This document shows positions 54,578 to 63,654 of a stretch of 64,000 nt of DNA, in pieces. The notes below the pieces were generated by a model. The model was not told the DNA's origin and ran no database searches. It was given only the letters and a program-made list of their open reading frames with translations. Origin of the DNA: Levilactobacillus zymae DSM 19395 (lineage in GTDB: Bacteria > Bacillota > Bacilli > Lactobacillales > Lactobacillaceae); contig NZ_AZDW01000037.1 of the NCBI RefSeq assembly GCF_001434115.1, forward strand, positions 48,973 through 112,972, read 5' to 3'. The translations under genes were made by a program, and so were the position numbers. How positions within the stretch are numbered: position 1 is the stretch's first letter; each line of letters starts with the position of its first letter.

Positions 54578-56041
54578 TTGCTTAATGTTCAGACAGCACC
54601 AAAACAGTCTTGGCGGACCGGTTTATTACTTCTGGTCACTTTTCTAGTGACGCTGGTTGCGGGGGGCGTTCATGCGGACGCCAGCACCGTGGCCACGAAC
54701 GGGTTAACGGCGGACGATGCCGTGATCACCAACGACGCCGGCGAGACGCAATCCAAGACGCATTCGCTGGACCAGTACAGCGCCTACACGGCCGCGTACA
54801 AGTGGTCGCTAAACGATGACGTGACGTTGAAGAGCGGTGACACGGCGACGGTGACGTTACCGGCCAACGTGCGCCCAACCTACGACTATAGTTTTGCCAT
54901 CAACGATCCCGAAACGCACAGCCAAGTCGGGACCTTCGATATCAAGAAGGACAGTACGACCGGGACCATCACGTTTAACGATTACCTGGTCACCCACAAC
55001 CTGAACCGGCACGGGACCTTGGAACTGGGCGTTAACGGCAAGACCGTGACTAACCAGGATAACGCGCAATGGTTGATCAACAAGATCGGTTGGCTATCGG
55101 ATACCAAGTTGGTCGCGGGGCATCCCACTACGGCGAACTGGAACGTGGCCTTTAATCCCAACGGTAAAGACCTGAAGGACGTAACGTTGACCGATAAATT
55201 GGGTGACGACCAAACCTACGTGGCCGGCTCCGTCAAGGCGGAAACGGGGACGTTTAAGGACGGTCAATTTACGCCGGATGGCGGCACGGTCACGCCGGAC
55301 GTGACGGTCGATGGGAACACCATCACGATGAAATTTGACCACGTCGACAAGGGCGTTAACTTGAACTATCAAGCAGCCATCACGGGTATCCCGAGCGTTA
55401 ATTACTGGGCCAATGAGGTTAGCATGACGGCTACTAATGGCGACACGCCGGTCACGGGCCTGGTGCACGCCACGATTGCCTGGGGCGGTGACGGTAGTGC
55501 CACCGGTAATCAGGGGAAGCCAGCCGTTACTCAGGGGCGCGTAAAGTTGATCAAGACGGATGCGAAGACTAACGCGGCCTTAGCGGGCGCCCAATACAGC
55601 TTGTTTACCCAGGCTGGTAAGTTAGTCCAGGCTAACCTGACTACCAATGCGGCCGGTGAGCTCAACGTGACGAAGTTGGCGTTAGGTGATTACTACTTTG
55701 TCGAAACTAAGGCTCCAGCGGGTTACGATTTGGCGACGAAGCGGGCGGCCTTTACGTTGAGTAAGGCCAATCCCGCCGCAACGGTGCGGGTCACGGACAC
55801 CAAGACGGCGACGGATGGTCAACACAACGGTGGGCATCACGGTAACCATCCACACTGTGGCGGTCAAACGAATGGCGGCTTCGGTGTGATTAGTTGGACT
55901 AGCGTGAGTGTTCACGCCTGGTCGAGCGTCAACGTGTTTGCGGGTATCCACGACATCTTCGGTGGCTTCACCGGGATTGGCTGGCACAGCACGCGCAGCA
56001 TTAGTTTTACCACGAATCTGTTTACCTACTTAGCTTGGTAA
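54578..56041 (+). CDS. Exported SpaA-type surface protein lacking sortase signal
   Basis: 487 aa from TTG 54578 (GGAG 9 nt upstream). Signal peptide (LLLLVTFLVTLVAGGVHA-D); two adhesin-type beta domains, the second (about 180-300; NWNVAFNPNGKDLKDV, TYVAGSVKAETGTF) homologous to the 33481 adhesin; a SpaA prealbumin-like domain (about 320-405; VKLIKTDAKTNAALAGAQYS, YYFVETKAPAGYDL). The C terminus has no LPXTG or membrane helix; it is a His/Gly then aromatic/Ser tail (HHGNHPHCGG, then VISWTSVSVHAWSS). Perhaps retained by the GT2 polymer; inference only. Confidence 0.8.
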   Translation: MLNVQTAPKQSWRTGLLLLVTFLVTLVAGGVHADASTVATNGLTADDAVITNDAGETQSKTHSLDQYSAYTAAYKWSLNDDVTLKSGDTATVTLPANVRPTYDYSFAINDPETHSQVGTFDIKKDSTTGTITFNDYLVTHNLNRHGTLELGVNGKTVTNQDNAQWLINKIGWLSDTKLVAGHPTTANWNVAFNPNGKDLKDVTLTDKLGDDQTYVAGSVKAETGTFKDGQFTPDGGTVTPDVTVDGNTITMKFDHVDKGVNLNYQAAITGIPSVNYWANEVSMTATNGDTPVTGLVHATIAWGGDGSATGNQGKPAVTQGRVKLIKTDAKTNAALAGAQYSLFTQAGKLVQANLTTNAAGELNVTKLALGDYYFVETKAPAGYDLATKRAAFTLSKANPAATVRVTDTKTATDGQHNGGHHGNHPHCGGQTNGGFGVISWTSVSVHAWSSVNVFAGIHDIFGGFTGIGWHSTRSISFTTNLFTYLAW

Positions 56042-56088
56042 ACGGTAAATAGCAGTGCTTGGCCCAAACCGAGAGTTGGGCTGGGGGG

Positions 56089-56119
56089 AGTCGACTGGCG
56101 AGAGCGGGTCGGCTTTTTT
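56089..56119 (+). terminator. Terminator after SpaA-type gene
   Basis: AGTCGAC pairs with GTCGGCT (one wobble), then six Ts. Confidence 0.65.
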
Positions 56120-56124
56120 GTGCT

Positions 56125-56157
56125 AAAAAGGCGGTCGTTCCCTCGAACGGCCGCCTT
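56125..56157 (-). terminator. Terminator of pbuG-ade operon
   Basis: Minus strand: AAAGGCGGCCGTTC pairs with GAACGACCGCCTTT, followed by Ts. Confidence 0.88.
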
Positions 56158-56171
56158 TCGCGTCTTCCAAA

Positions 56172-57941
56172 CTATTCAGAAATCTTCAAAATCGGGTCAA
56201 AGTAGGTTAACTGCGTGTAGTCCACGTTTCCGCCATCGGTAATCGCCAGGTCGGGGATGGCCGTGATGGGCAGAAATGACAGGTAGAACAACGGGTCGGG
56301 CAGGGTGCTGCCTAACTGTTCGGCCGCGTGTTTCAACTCAATTTCCTTTGCGGCTAAGTCCTTGGGCGTCAAGTCCGTGGTGATGCCGGCGATAGGCAGC
56401 TTCAAGAGCGCCACCACTTGGCCGTGGTCCACGACCACCTGGCCCCCGCCGCAGTCGATCAGCGTATTGGCGGCTAGCGCCATGTCCGCGGAATCGATAC
56501 CGGCCACCACCAGGTTATTATCATCGGGAGCCGCCGAGGTGGCAATGGCGCCGTGGATGATCGACCAGCCCGAGATGAAACCGCGCGCGTGGTTCTGGTT
56601 CACGCCGTGACGCTCGATCACCGACACCGCCGCCACGTCCTGAGCGGCATCCGGTTGGACCCGCCCGTCGCGAATCTGGAGCGTGACGTCCTTGGCTTTA
56701 CGCACGAACGGGCCCACGCTGTGAATCGTCCGGACCCGGGCCGTCCCGGTCGTTGCGGCTACCGGGTAGTCAAATTCGGCGGGCGTCAGGAGCGCGTGTT
56801 TCAACTGGCCTTGCAGGGCCGCACTGCGTTTCGGTGGCGTAAAGGTCCGGACTGGCTGGCCGTTTTCGGTGACCAGCTGCCCGCGACTGATGACGGTCTC
56901 GACGTTGAACGTCCCGGGATGGTCGACCAGCAGGATGTCGGCGTCCTTCCCGGGGGCGATGGACCCCACGGTATCGTCGACGTGGTAGGCCTCCGCCCCG
57001 TTGAGACTGGCCATTTGAATGGCGGTCATCGGCGCGACGCCGGCCTGAATCGCCAAGCGGACCATGTGGTCGAGATGACCGTGCGCCAGGACGTCGCGGG
57101 CGTTAACGTCGTCGGTACAGAAGCTGATGTGCCGGGCGACACCGGCTGGACCCTCGGTCAACGCCCGAATGTTTTCGGCCAAAAACTTCGTCACGGACGA
57201 CTCCCGAATCACCACCCGCAAGCCTTTACGGGCCTTTTCTAGAAACTCCTGGTGACTGTAGCTTTCGTGGTCGATGTGCACGCCACTCATCAAAAAGGCG
57301 TTGAGGTCGCGGCCCTGCGTCATGGGCGAACAGCCGAAGATTGGCTTATGATAGCGTTTGGCCAACTCCAGGGCCTTTAGGGTGTCAGGGTCCTGGGTCG
57401 CCACGGCCTCCTTAACGGTCTCCCACACGCCGTAGCAGTTTTCCTGCGGCAGGTAGTGTTCGTGGTCGGCCGCCGTGACGTTGTAGGCGATGGTCGACTT
57501 GGGAATGGTGTAGGGCGTCTTGTAGGGCAACCCCCAGAAGACTTTCAGGGGCAAGTTTTTGATTTCGGCAAAGATCTCGTCTAGACCCTGGACCCCAATC
57601 ACCGAGATGTATTCGTCCAGCCCGGACACGATGCTGGTGGTGCCGTGGGGGACCGCCAGTTGGGCGAAACGGGTCATCGATAACTTACTGCATTCCACGT
57701 GGATGTGCCCGTCAATCAGACCAGGTACCAGGGTCTTCCCGGTCGCGTCGATGTGGCGGGTTTGCGGCCCCACGTAGGCGCTCACGTCGTCATCCACGGC
57801 GACGATGCGTTGTTGATAAACGGCCACGTCGGCCGGGTAAAATTCCCCGGTATCGACGTTAGCCAGGGTGCCGTGCTCGATCACTAAGTCCGCGGGGAGT
57901 TTAGCGGCGCCGGCATCCAGATACTGATTTAAGGTTGTCAT
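56172..57941 (-). CDS. ade: Adenine deaminase (Ade type)
   Basis: Deaminates adenine to hypoxanthine. Amidohydrolase fold: VPGLIDGHIHVECSKLSMTRFAQL with the metal His pair, HGTTSIVSG, FGCSPMT, ISFCTDDVNARDVLAHGHLDHMVR, and a C-terminal adenine-deaminase domain ending DGGNVDYTQLTYFDP. 589 aa, normal. AGGAGG precedes ATG. It is second in a minus-strand operon, 9 bp after the purine permease. Confidence 0.95.
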   Translation of the reverse strand: MTTLNQYLDAGAAKLPADLVIEHGTLANVDTGEFYPADVAVYQQRIVAVDDDVSAYVGPQTRHIDATGKTLVPGLIDGHIHVECSKLSMTRFAQLAVPHGTTSIVSGLDEYISVIGVQGLDEIFAEIKNLPLKVFWGLPYKTPYTIPKSTIAYNVTAADHEHYLPQENCYGVWETVKEAVATQDPDTLKALELAKRYHKPIFGCSPMTQGRDLNAFLMSGVHIDHESYSHQEFLEKARKGLRVVIRESSVTKFLAENIRALTEGPAGVARHISFCTDDVNARDVLAHGHLDHMVRLAIQAGVAPMTAIQMASLNGAEAYHVDDTVGSIAPGKDADILLVDHPGTFNVETVISRGQLVTENGQPVRTFTPPKRSAALQGQLKHALLTPAEFDYPVAATTGTARVRTIHSVGPFVRKAKDVTLQIRDGRVQPDAAQDVAAVSVIERHGVNQNHARGFISGWSIIHGAIATSAAPDDNNLVVAGIDSADMALAANTLIDCGGGQVVVDHGQVVALLKLPIAGITTDLTPKDLAAKEIELKHAAEQLGSTLPDPLFYLSFLPITAIPDLAITDGGNVDYTQLTYFDPILKISE

Positions 57942-57950
57942 AGGAACCTC

Positions 57951-59300
57951 CTAAGATTTCGGCAAAATGTTCAAAATGTACAACAGCACGATGAAGACCA
58001 CTAGCAGGCTCCACATCACGGCGTTGACTTCCTTGCGCCGACCGGCCGCCGTCATCAGGATTGGGTAGGTCAGAAACCCGAAGGCAATCCCGTAGGAAAT
58101 ATTGTAGGTTAGCGGCATGCCAACGATCGTCAGAAAGGCGGGCACGGCGACTTCGAATTGGTCCCAGTGGATGTTTTTCAGCGCTGAGGCCATCAAGACC
58201 CCGACGATGATCAACGCGGGCGCCGTGACTTGCGAGGTCACCACCGTGAGTAGGGGCGAGAACATCAGGCTAAAGACGAAGAGAATCCCGGTGGTCAGCG
58301 CGGTCAACCCCGTGCGGCCCCCGACGGCGATCCCGGCGGAGGATTCCACGTAAGCGGCGGTTGGCGTGGTGCCCATCACGGACCCGGCCAACATGGACAA
58401 CGAATCGGACATCAAGGCCCGCCCAATCCGTGGCATCTTGTTATCCTTCATGATGCCGGCCTGTTGGGCCAACCCAATCAGGGTCCCGGCGGTGTCGAAG
58501 AAGGCGACTAAGAGGAAGATCAGGACCACCGCCCACATCTGTGGATCGGCGACGGACGGCAAGTTTTTCAGACTCACACCAAAGGTCGGCCCCATGCTGG
58601 GCGCCATGGAAATCAAGCTGCTAGGCGCCTTGATCAGCCCGGTGACCAGTCCTAAAATCGTGGAAGCGACCAGGCCGATGAAGATGGACCCGGGAACCCG
58701 CATGGCCATCAGGATGGCGATGACAAAAATCCCGAAGATGGTCAACCAAGTGGTCGGCACGGTGAAGGAGCCGATTTCGACCAGCGAGGTCTTGCTGGCA
58801 ACGATCAACCCACCACCTTGCAAGCCGACGAAGGCGATGAAGATCCCGATGCCGGCCGCCATGGCGAGTTTCAGGTCACTCGGGATAGCGTCGATGACGA
58901 CTTCGCGGACCTTTAGGAAGGATAAGAGCGTGAAGAGGATTGCGGCGACGAACACGCCGGCCATGGCCTTTTCCCAAGGGATGCCCATGCCCAAGACCAC
59001 GGAGTATGTAAAGAAGGCGTTGTCCCCTAAGCCGGGGGCGATGGCAATTGGATAGTTCGCCAGAAAGGCCATTAACAGACAGCCCAGGATGGCCGACAGG
59101 GCGGTGACCGTGAAGACGGCGCCCTTGTCCATCCCCGCGGCCCCTAAGATGCTGGGGTTAACGAAGAGGATGTAGGCCATCGATACGAACGCGGTCAGAC
59201 CTGCCAGTAGTTCTTGGCGCACCGTGGTGTGCTGTTCGGACAAGTGGAAGGTCCGTTCCAGAAAGCCGGTAGTAACGGTTGCACGATTTGCTTTTAACAC
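57951..59300 (-). CDS. pbuG: NCS2 purine permease (AzgA/PbuG type)
   Basis: About 449 aa, 12 or more hydrophobic segments. TAFVSMAYILFVNPSILGAAG, APGLGDNAFFTYS, GIGIFIAFVGLQGGGLI and GTTPTAAYVESSAGIAVGGRTG are diagnostic. GTG 59300 is selected (AAGGAG 9 nt upstream); the upstream ATG at 59327 would place the ribosome site inside the gene. Imports adenine/hypoxanthine/guanine to feed the co-transcribed ade. The symbol is by family, not proven substrate. Confidence 0.9.
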   Translation of the reverse strand: MLKANRATVTTGFLERTFHLSEQHTTVRQELLAGLTAFVSMAYILFVNPSILGAAGMDKGAVFTVTALSAILGCLLMAFLANYPIAIAPGLGDNAFFTYSVVLGMGIPWEKAMAGVFVAAILFTLLSFLKVREVVIDAIPSDLKLAMAAGIGIFIAFVGLQGGGLIVASKTSLVEIGSFTVPTTWLTIFGIFVIAILMAMRVPGSIFIGLVASTILGLVTGLIKAPSSLISMAPSMGPTFGVSLKNLPSVADPQMWAVVLIFLLVAFFDTAGTLIGLAQQAGIMKDNKMPRIGRALMSDSLSMLAGSVMGTTPTAAYVESSAGIAVGGRTGLTALTTGILFVFSLMFSPLLTVVTSQVTAPALIIVGVLMASALKNIHWDQFEVAVPAFLTIVGMPLTYNISYGIAFGFLTYPILMTAAGRRKEVNAVMWSLLVVFIVLLYILNILPKS

Positions 59301-59370
59301 AATGTGAAACTCCTTTCTCTTTCTCAATGTATTTCACATTTTGGCATATATTTCACAGCTACGCAACCCT

Positions 59371-59383
59371 ATTGTTCGTTTTT
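59371..59383 (-). promoter_or_regulatory. PurBox-like site between divergent purine genes
   Basis: Minus-strand AAAAACGAACAAT fits the PurR box AWWWCCGAACWWT at 12 of 13 positions. TTGACA at 59400-59405 on the plus strand and its near-mirror TTGTCA on the minus strand lie close by, so one PurR site could control pbuG-ade and add. Confidence 0.5.
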
Positions 59384-59469
59384 AATCATTTGACAAATTA
59401 ATTCTCTCTGTTAAACTCGAGAAAACGGCATAAAAACCGTATAATAAAACTTGTAGGGGGTATTAACAT

Positions 59470-60486
59470 ATGTCTACAGAAGTAACTCAGGCATTTACTC
59501 ACGGGTTGCCCAAAGCGGAATTGCATCTTCACATCGAGGGGACCCTAGAGCCCGATTTGAAGCTTAAGCTGGCACAGCGCAACCACGTGGACATCGGTCA
59601 GCACACCATCGAAGAGGTCCAAAAAGCCTATCAATACGATGATTTGGCGTCCTTTTTAGCGGTGTATTACCCCGCGATGAACGTGTTACAACACGAACAG
59701 GACTTCTACGACTTGGCCTTTGCCTACTTACAACGCGCCGCGGCAAACAACGTCCGGCACGTGGAGATTTTCTTTGACCCGCAAGCCCATACCAGTCGGG
59801 GGATTCCGTTTAAGACCGTGATCGACGGGCTATACCGCGCAACGGTCGATGCCCGGGCGCTCAACGTGGACGCGCAATTGATCCTGTGTTTTCTCCGCGA
59901 CTTCAGTAAGGAATCGGCCCGACAGACCTTGGCGGCGGCCTTACCCTATAAGGATAAGTTCATTGGAATCGGCCTGGACTCCGACGAACACAACAATCCG
60001 CCGATGAAGTTCGCCCGCCAGTACGAAGATGCGGCCGCGGCGGGATTACATTTGACCGCGCATTGTGACATCGACCAGAAGGATTCCATTGAACATATCC
60101 GCCAAGCGTTGGAACAGCTGGACGTGGAACGCTTGGACCACGGGACCAACATCGTGGAGGACCCGGACCTGGTTCAGTTGGTGGCGCGCAAGGGAATCGG
60201 CCTGACGTCGTGCCCGTTGTCTAACAGCTTTGTGTCGCCGGAAATGAAGGGTAAGGAAGTCCTCGACCTGTTAGCACAGCACGTCAAGGTCTCCATCAAT
60301 TCGGACGACCCGGCTTACTTTGGTGGCTATATCGGGGATAACTACTATGCGCTGGCCGATAAATTCAACTTAACGAAGGCGCAGGTCGTGCAACTGGCCC
60401 GTAACTCGTTTGAGACGTCGTGGATCAGCGCTACCCAAAAGGCCTTGTACTTAAAGGAACTCGACGCTTACGTGGCAACGCACTAA
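59470..60486 (+). CDS. add: Adenosine/adenine deaminase family protein
   Basis: 338 aa. LPKAELHLHIEGTLEP (metal His pair), VEIFFDPQAHTSRG, LDHGTNIVEDPDL, LTSCPLSNSFVS and SINSDDPAYFGGYI define the family. The usual HAGE catalytic motif reads HCDIDQ here, so the standard proton-donor Glu is not in place. Features such as LEPDLKLKLAQRN recall the adenine-deaminase-like branch. Exact substrate (adenosine, adenine, or other) is open. GGGGG precedes ATG 59470. Diverges from pbuG-ade. Confidence 0.85.
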   Translation: MSTEVTQAFTHGLPKAELHLHIEGTLEPDLKLKLAQRNHVDIGQHTIEEVQKAYQYDDLASFLAVYYPAMNVLQHEQDFYDLAFAYLQRAAANNVRHVEIFFDPQAHTSRGIPFKTVIDGLYRATVDARALNVDAQLILCFLRDFSKESARQTLAAALPYKDKFIGIGLDSDEHNNPPMKFARQYEDAAAAGLHLTAHCDIDQKDSIEHIRQALEQLDVERLDHGTNIVEDPDLVQLVARKGIGLTSCPLSNSFVSPEMKGKEVLDLLAQHVKVSINSDDPAYFGGYIGDNYYALADKFNLTKAQVVQLARNSFETSWISATQKALYLKELDAYVATH

Positions 60487-60503
60487 GCGCCCGGTTTGAT
60501 AAG

Positions 60504-60554
60504 ATACCCAATTAATTCCAAGAAATTTTGGTGGAATTAATTGGGTATTTTTTT
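60504..60554 (+). terminator. Strong terminator after add
   Basis: ATACCCAATTAATTCCA pairs with TGGAATTAATTGGGTAT (17 bp), then six to seven Ts. Confidence 0.95.
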
Positions 60555-60608
60555 GCGGATTGAGGGGGTTGGTTTGGAAAGTGGTAAAACTTAGACGCCT
60601 TTGAGCAC

Positions 60609-60633
60609 AAAAAAACTCACCCCGAAAGGTGAG
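60609..60633 (-). terminator. Terminator of MFS gene
   Basis: Minus strand: CTCACC pairs with GGTGAG, then seven Ts. Confidence 0.85.
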
Positions 60634-60651
60634 CAAATGGTTCGGTATTAG

Positions 60652-62031
60652 TTACCCCACGTGTTTCAGCAAATCTGGCTGCCGGTGTAAGCGTCGCGCT
60701 ACGACCAGCGAGGCCACCAGTAAAATAAAGCAGACCAAGAAGCCAGCCTCGATGCCGTAGCGACCGTCGCCGGCCACGCGGCTGTTGACCACGGCCACCA
60801 CGGCGATGATGATCGCCGTCCCGAAGGAAGCCGCGACCTGGCGAATCGTGTTGAACGTCGCCACGCCGTCCGGCACCATGTCGTAGGGTAATAATCCCAG
60901 CGCGTGGGTCTGTAACGGGATCAGCATGGTGACCAGTCCGAGTTGACGGACGGCCTGGAAAATCGCCAGGACCCATGCCGAACTCTCGGTGCCGACAAAC
61001 GCCTGCATCAACGTGCCGGCACAGTCGATGGTCAACCCGGCGAAGACCAGTTTTTTGACCGAGATCCGGTCGTATAAGCGGCCACTCAAGCGCGAGAGCG
61101 TCCCGGTCAGCAGGGCGCCGGGCAGAATGACCAACCCAGATACCAGTGCTGAGCGGTGTTGAATCGTTTGGACCAGCAGGGGCAAGAGAATTGTGTTGCC
61201 GTACATGGTCGCGATGATCAGCATGTTAATCACGGTGGCGACCACAAACTGCTGGTGGTTAAAGACGTGTAGGTTGATCAAAGGGTCCTGCCGGTGCAAT
61301 TGTGAGCGGTAGAAGCCGGCCATGAAGACCAGACCAATCAAGACCAGCCCACCGACCTGCCAGGACAGGAAGCTGGCCGTTGAGATGTTGGATAGCCCCA
61401 TCAGGACCGCCCAGAGGCCGATACTGATGATGATTAGCCCCCGCAAGTCAAAGTGGGGCGCTTCGTTGTGGGGAATCTTGGGCAGGATGATGAGCGAGGC
61501 AATCAACGTGATCACGATGAAGGGCAGAATCACGATGAAGAGCCAGCGCCAGGAGAGGTAGTCCAGGATGATTCCGGACACGGTCGGCCCGATGATGGGC
61601 GAGAAATTGAAGGCTAAGCCAATGATACCCATGATGGAACCCTTCTTTTCGGGCTTGGCGTAGCGAATGGCCAAGACGTTGACCAGCGGCATCATCATGC
61701 CGGCGCCGACCGCTTGAATCATCCGGGCGACGATGACCAGGATAAATTGGTCACAGACCGCTCCCAGTAAAGTTCCCAGCAGGAAAATCACGGTGGCCGT
61801 TATGTAAAGGTAGCGAAATAAGAAGCGTTTGATCAGGTACGCGCTCACGGGAATCATCAGCGCGTTGACCAGCATGTAGCCGTTGGTGACCCATTGCACC
61901 TGAGCTTCGCTGATCTGGAAGGCCTTCATCAGTTGGGGCAGTCCCACGTTCATCAAAGTGGAGCACAGGATCCCGAAGAAGGTCCCGAAGACCATCACGA
62001 TTAAGGAACGCGAAATCCGTTTATTCGTCAT
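60652..62031 (-). CDS. MFS multidrug transporter, DHA2 (EmrB/QacA) family
   Basis: 459 aa, about 14 hydrophobic segments. LNVGLPQLMKAFQISEAQVQWVTNGYMLVNALMIPVSAYL with RMIQAVGAGMMMPL and NFSPIIGPTVSGIILDYLSWRW are DHA2 signatures. AAAGGA precedes ATG. Probably proton-driven efflux of drugs or toxic metabolites; substrate unknown. TATAAT on the minus strand at 62081-62086 is its likely -10. Divergent from the APC permease. Confidence 0.9.
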   Translation of the reverse strand: MTNKRISRSLIVMVFGTFFGILCSTLMNVGLPQLMKAFQISEAQVQWVTNGYMLVNALMIPVSAYLIKRFLFRYLYITATVIFLLGTLLGAVCDQFILVIVARMIQAVGAGMMMPLVNVLAIRYAKPEKKGSIMGIIGLAFNFSPIIGPTVSGIILDYLSWRWLFIVILPFIVITLIASLIILPKIPHNEAPHFDLRGLIIISIGLWAVLMGLSNISTASFLSWQVGGLVLIGLVFMAGFYRSQLHRQDPLINLHVFNHQQFVVATVINMLIIATMYGNTILLPLLVQTIQHRSALVSGLVILPGALLTGTLSRLSGRLYDRISVKKLVFAGLTIDCAGTLMQAFVGTESSAWVLAIFQAVRQLGLVTMLIPLQTHALGLLPYDMVPDGVATFNTIRQVAASFGTAIIIAVVAVVNSRVAGDGRYGIEAGFLVCFILLVASLVVARRLHRQPDLLKHVG

Positions 62032-62258
62032 CGAAATTGTCCTTTCAGTTGAGTTGGCAAAAAAGTTACTACAAATTACTATTATAGCGATTTTTTACCA
62101 ATCATGGGGGCCGGATTTAAGTCCACGCAGGTTTTGCGTCGAAATACCCCTTCCGGTCGGTTCTGATTGCGCCGACTGGACCAGACCAGTATACTATGAA
62201 CTAACACCGCGCTGGTGGCAGTCGGCGCGGAGCTTGGAGAGAAAGAGATGGGGAAATC

Positions 62259-63605
62259 GTGAAAGAAACGTCAACGGTGGGGCTGAACCGGTCACTGGGG
62301 TTGTGGTCGGCACTCTCGCTAGTCATTGGGACCGTGATTGGGTCCGGAATCTTCTTTAAACAGGCCTCCGTTTTACAAATGACGGGGTCGACCAACTTAG
62401 CGTTACTGGCCTGGCTACTAGGGGGCGTGATCACCCTGGCGGATGGTCTGACGCTGTCCGAAATCGGGTCGCAAATTCCCCACACCGGGGGATTATACCA
62501 GTACATGACCCACATCTACGGGGAATTCTGGGGCTTCATGTCCGGTTGGATGCAGGTGATCGTCTACGCGCCTTCAATCGTGGGCTCGATTGCCGGGTAT
62601 CTGGGCTTACTGATGGTCAACTTCTTTGGCATCAGTTCCTTCTGGAAGGCCCCCATCGCGATTATCACCATCGTGTTAGTTGCGGTCCTCAACATGTTAG
62701 AGAATCGGTACGGGGCGACGTTTGCCATCGTGACCACCATCTGTAAGCTGGTGCCAATCCTGGTGATCATCGTGTTCGGCCTGTTTTTCGGTAACCAGAG
62801 TGCGCTAGGGGAGACCATCACCAGTGTGCATCAGAGCATGGGCAACTTCGGGGTCGCCGTGTTGGGCACCATCTTTGCCTACGACGGGTGGATTCTGATT
62901 ACCAACCTGGGGGGCGAGATCAAGCACCCCGAAAAGCTCTTGCCGCTGGCCATTATCCTGGGAATTACGATTATTATCGTGCTGTACCTGGGCGTGACCT
63001 ACGGCATCTTCCGGTCGATGAGCGCCGCACGCATCGATGCGTTGGGGGAAAACGCCACGGCCTACTTCGCCACCAGTGCGTTTGGCACCTGGGGCGGGCG
63101 ACTGATCAATATCGGTATCATGATTTCAATCATCGGTGCGCTCAACGGTAAGGTCATGAGCTTTCCGCGAATCTACTACGCCATGGCTGCCAAGCATCAA
63201 TTGCCGTTTGCGAAATACCTGGGGCGCTTGAATCCCAAGACCCACACGCCGGTGGTGGCCACGTTGACACTGCTGGTCTTAACGGCGGCAATGATCCTGA
63301 CCATCGACACGGACCGGTTATCGGAGCTGTGTATCTTCGTGATGTATAGCTTTTACATTGCCGCGTTCGTCGGGGTCTTCATTCTCCGGCGCCGCCACGG
63401 CGGTCGGCCGACCGGGTTCCGGACGCCGGGGTATCCAATCGTGCCCATCTTCGCCATTCTGGGGACCGGCTTCGTGGTCATCAGCGAATTGTTCTCCGAT
63501 TTCACCGGGGCCGCGGCTTCGATGGTCGTGATCGCACTGGGGATGCCACTCTATTATTATTTGAAACGCAAGTACCGGGATACGCACGACCCGGATGTGA
63601 TTTAA
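62259..63605 (+). CDS. APC-superfamily amino acid permease (LAT/SteT-like)
   Basis: 448 aa, 12 hydrophobic segments. The N-terminal LGLWSALSLVIGTVIGSGIFFK loop (substrate-binding GSGIF), SQIPHTGGLYQYMTHIYGEFWGF, and AYDGWILITNLGGEIKHPEKLLP place it with SteT/LAT-type exchangers. GTG start; the ribosome site is weak (ATGGGG). Substrate could be Ser/Thr or another neutral amino acid. Confidence 0.9.
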   Translation: MKETSTVGLNRSLGLWSALSLVIGTVIGSGIFFKQASVLQMTGSTNLALLAWLLGGVITLADGLTLSEIGSQIPHTGGLYQYMTHIYGEFWGFMSGWMQVIVYAPSIVGSIAGYLGLLMVNFFGISSFWKAPIAIITIVLVAVLNMLENRYGATFAIVTTICKLVPILVIIVFGLFFGNQSALGETITSVHQSMGNFGVAVLGTIFAYDGWILITNLGGEIKHPEKLLPLAIILGITIIIVLYLGVTYGIFRSMSAARIDALGENATAYFATSAFGTWGGRLINIGIMISIIGALNGKVMSFPRIYYAMAAKHQLPFAKYLGRLNPKTHTPVVATLTLLVLTAAMILTIDTDRLSELCIFVMYSFYIAAFVGVFILRRRHGGRPTGFRTPGYPIVPIFAILGTGFVVISELFSDFTGAAASMVVIALGMPLYYYLKRKYRDTHDPDVI

Positions 63606-63654
63606 TGAGAACTTATTTTCTTAAAAGACTAATTTGAAGTGTTCAACGCTTCCA

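Noticed and set aside
54578..56041. LPXTG anchor on the SpaA-type protein
   Set aside because: The C terminus was read to the stop codon; no LPxT motif, hydrophobic helix or basic tail is present.
56305..57242. Plus-strand ORFs inside the adenine deaminase gene
   Set aside because: Shadow frames of a GC-rich coding region; the minus-strand adenine deaminase is unambiguous.
59301..59469. Purine riboswitch upstream of pbuG
   Set aside because: No aptamer core could be recognised on the minus strand; a PurBox-like site explains the region better.
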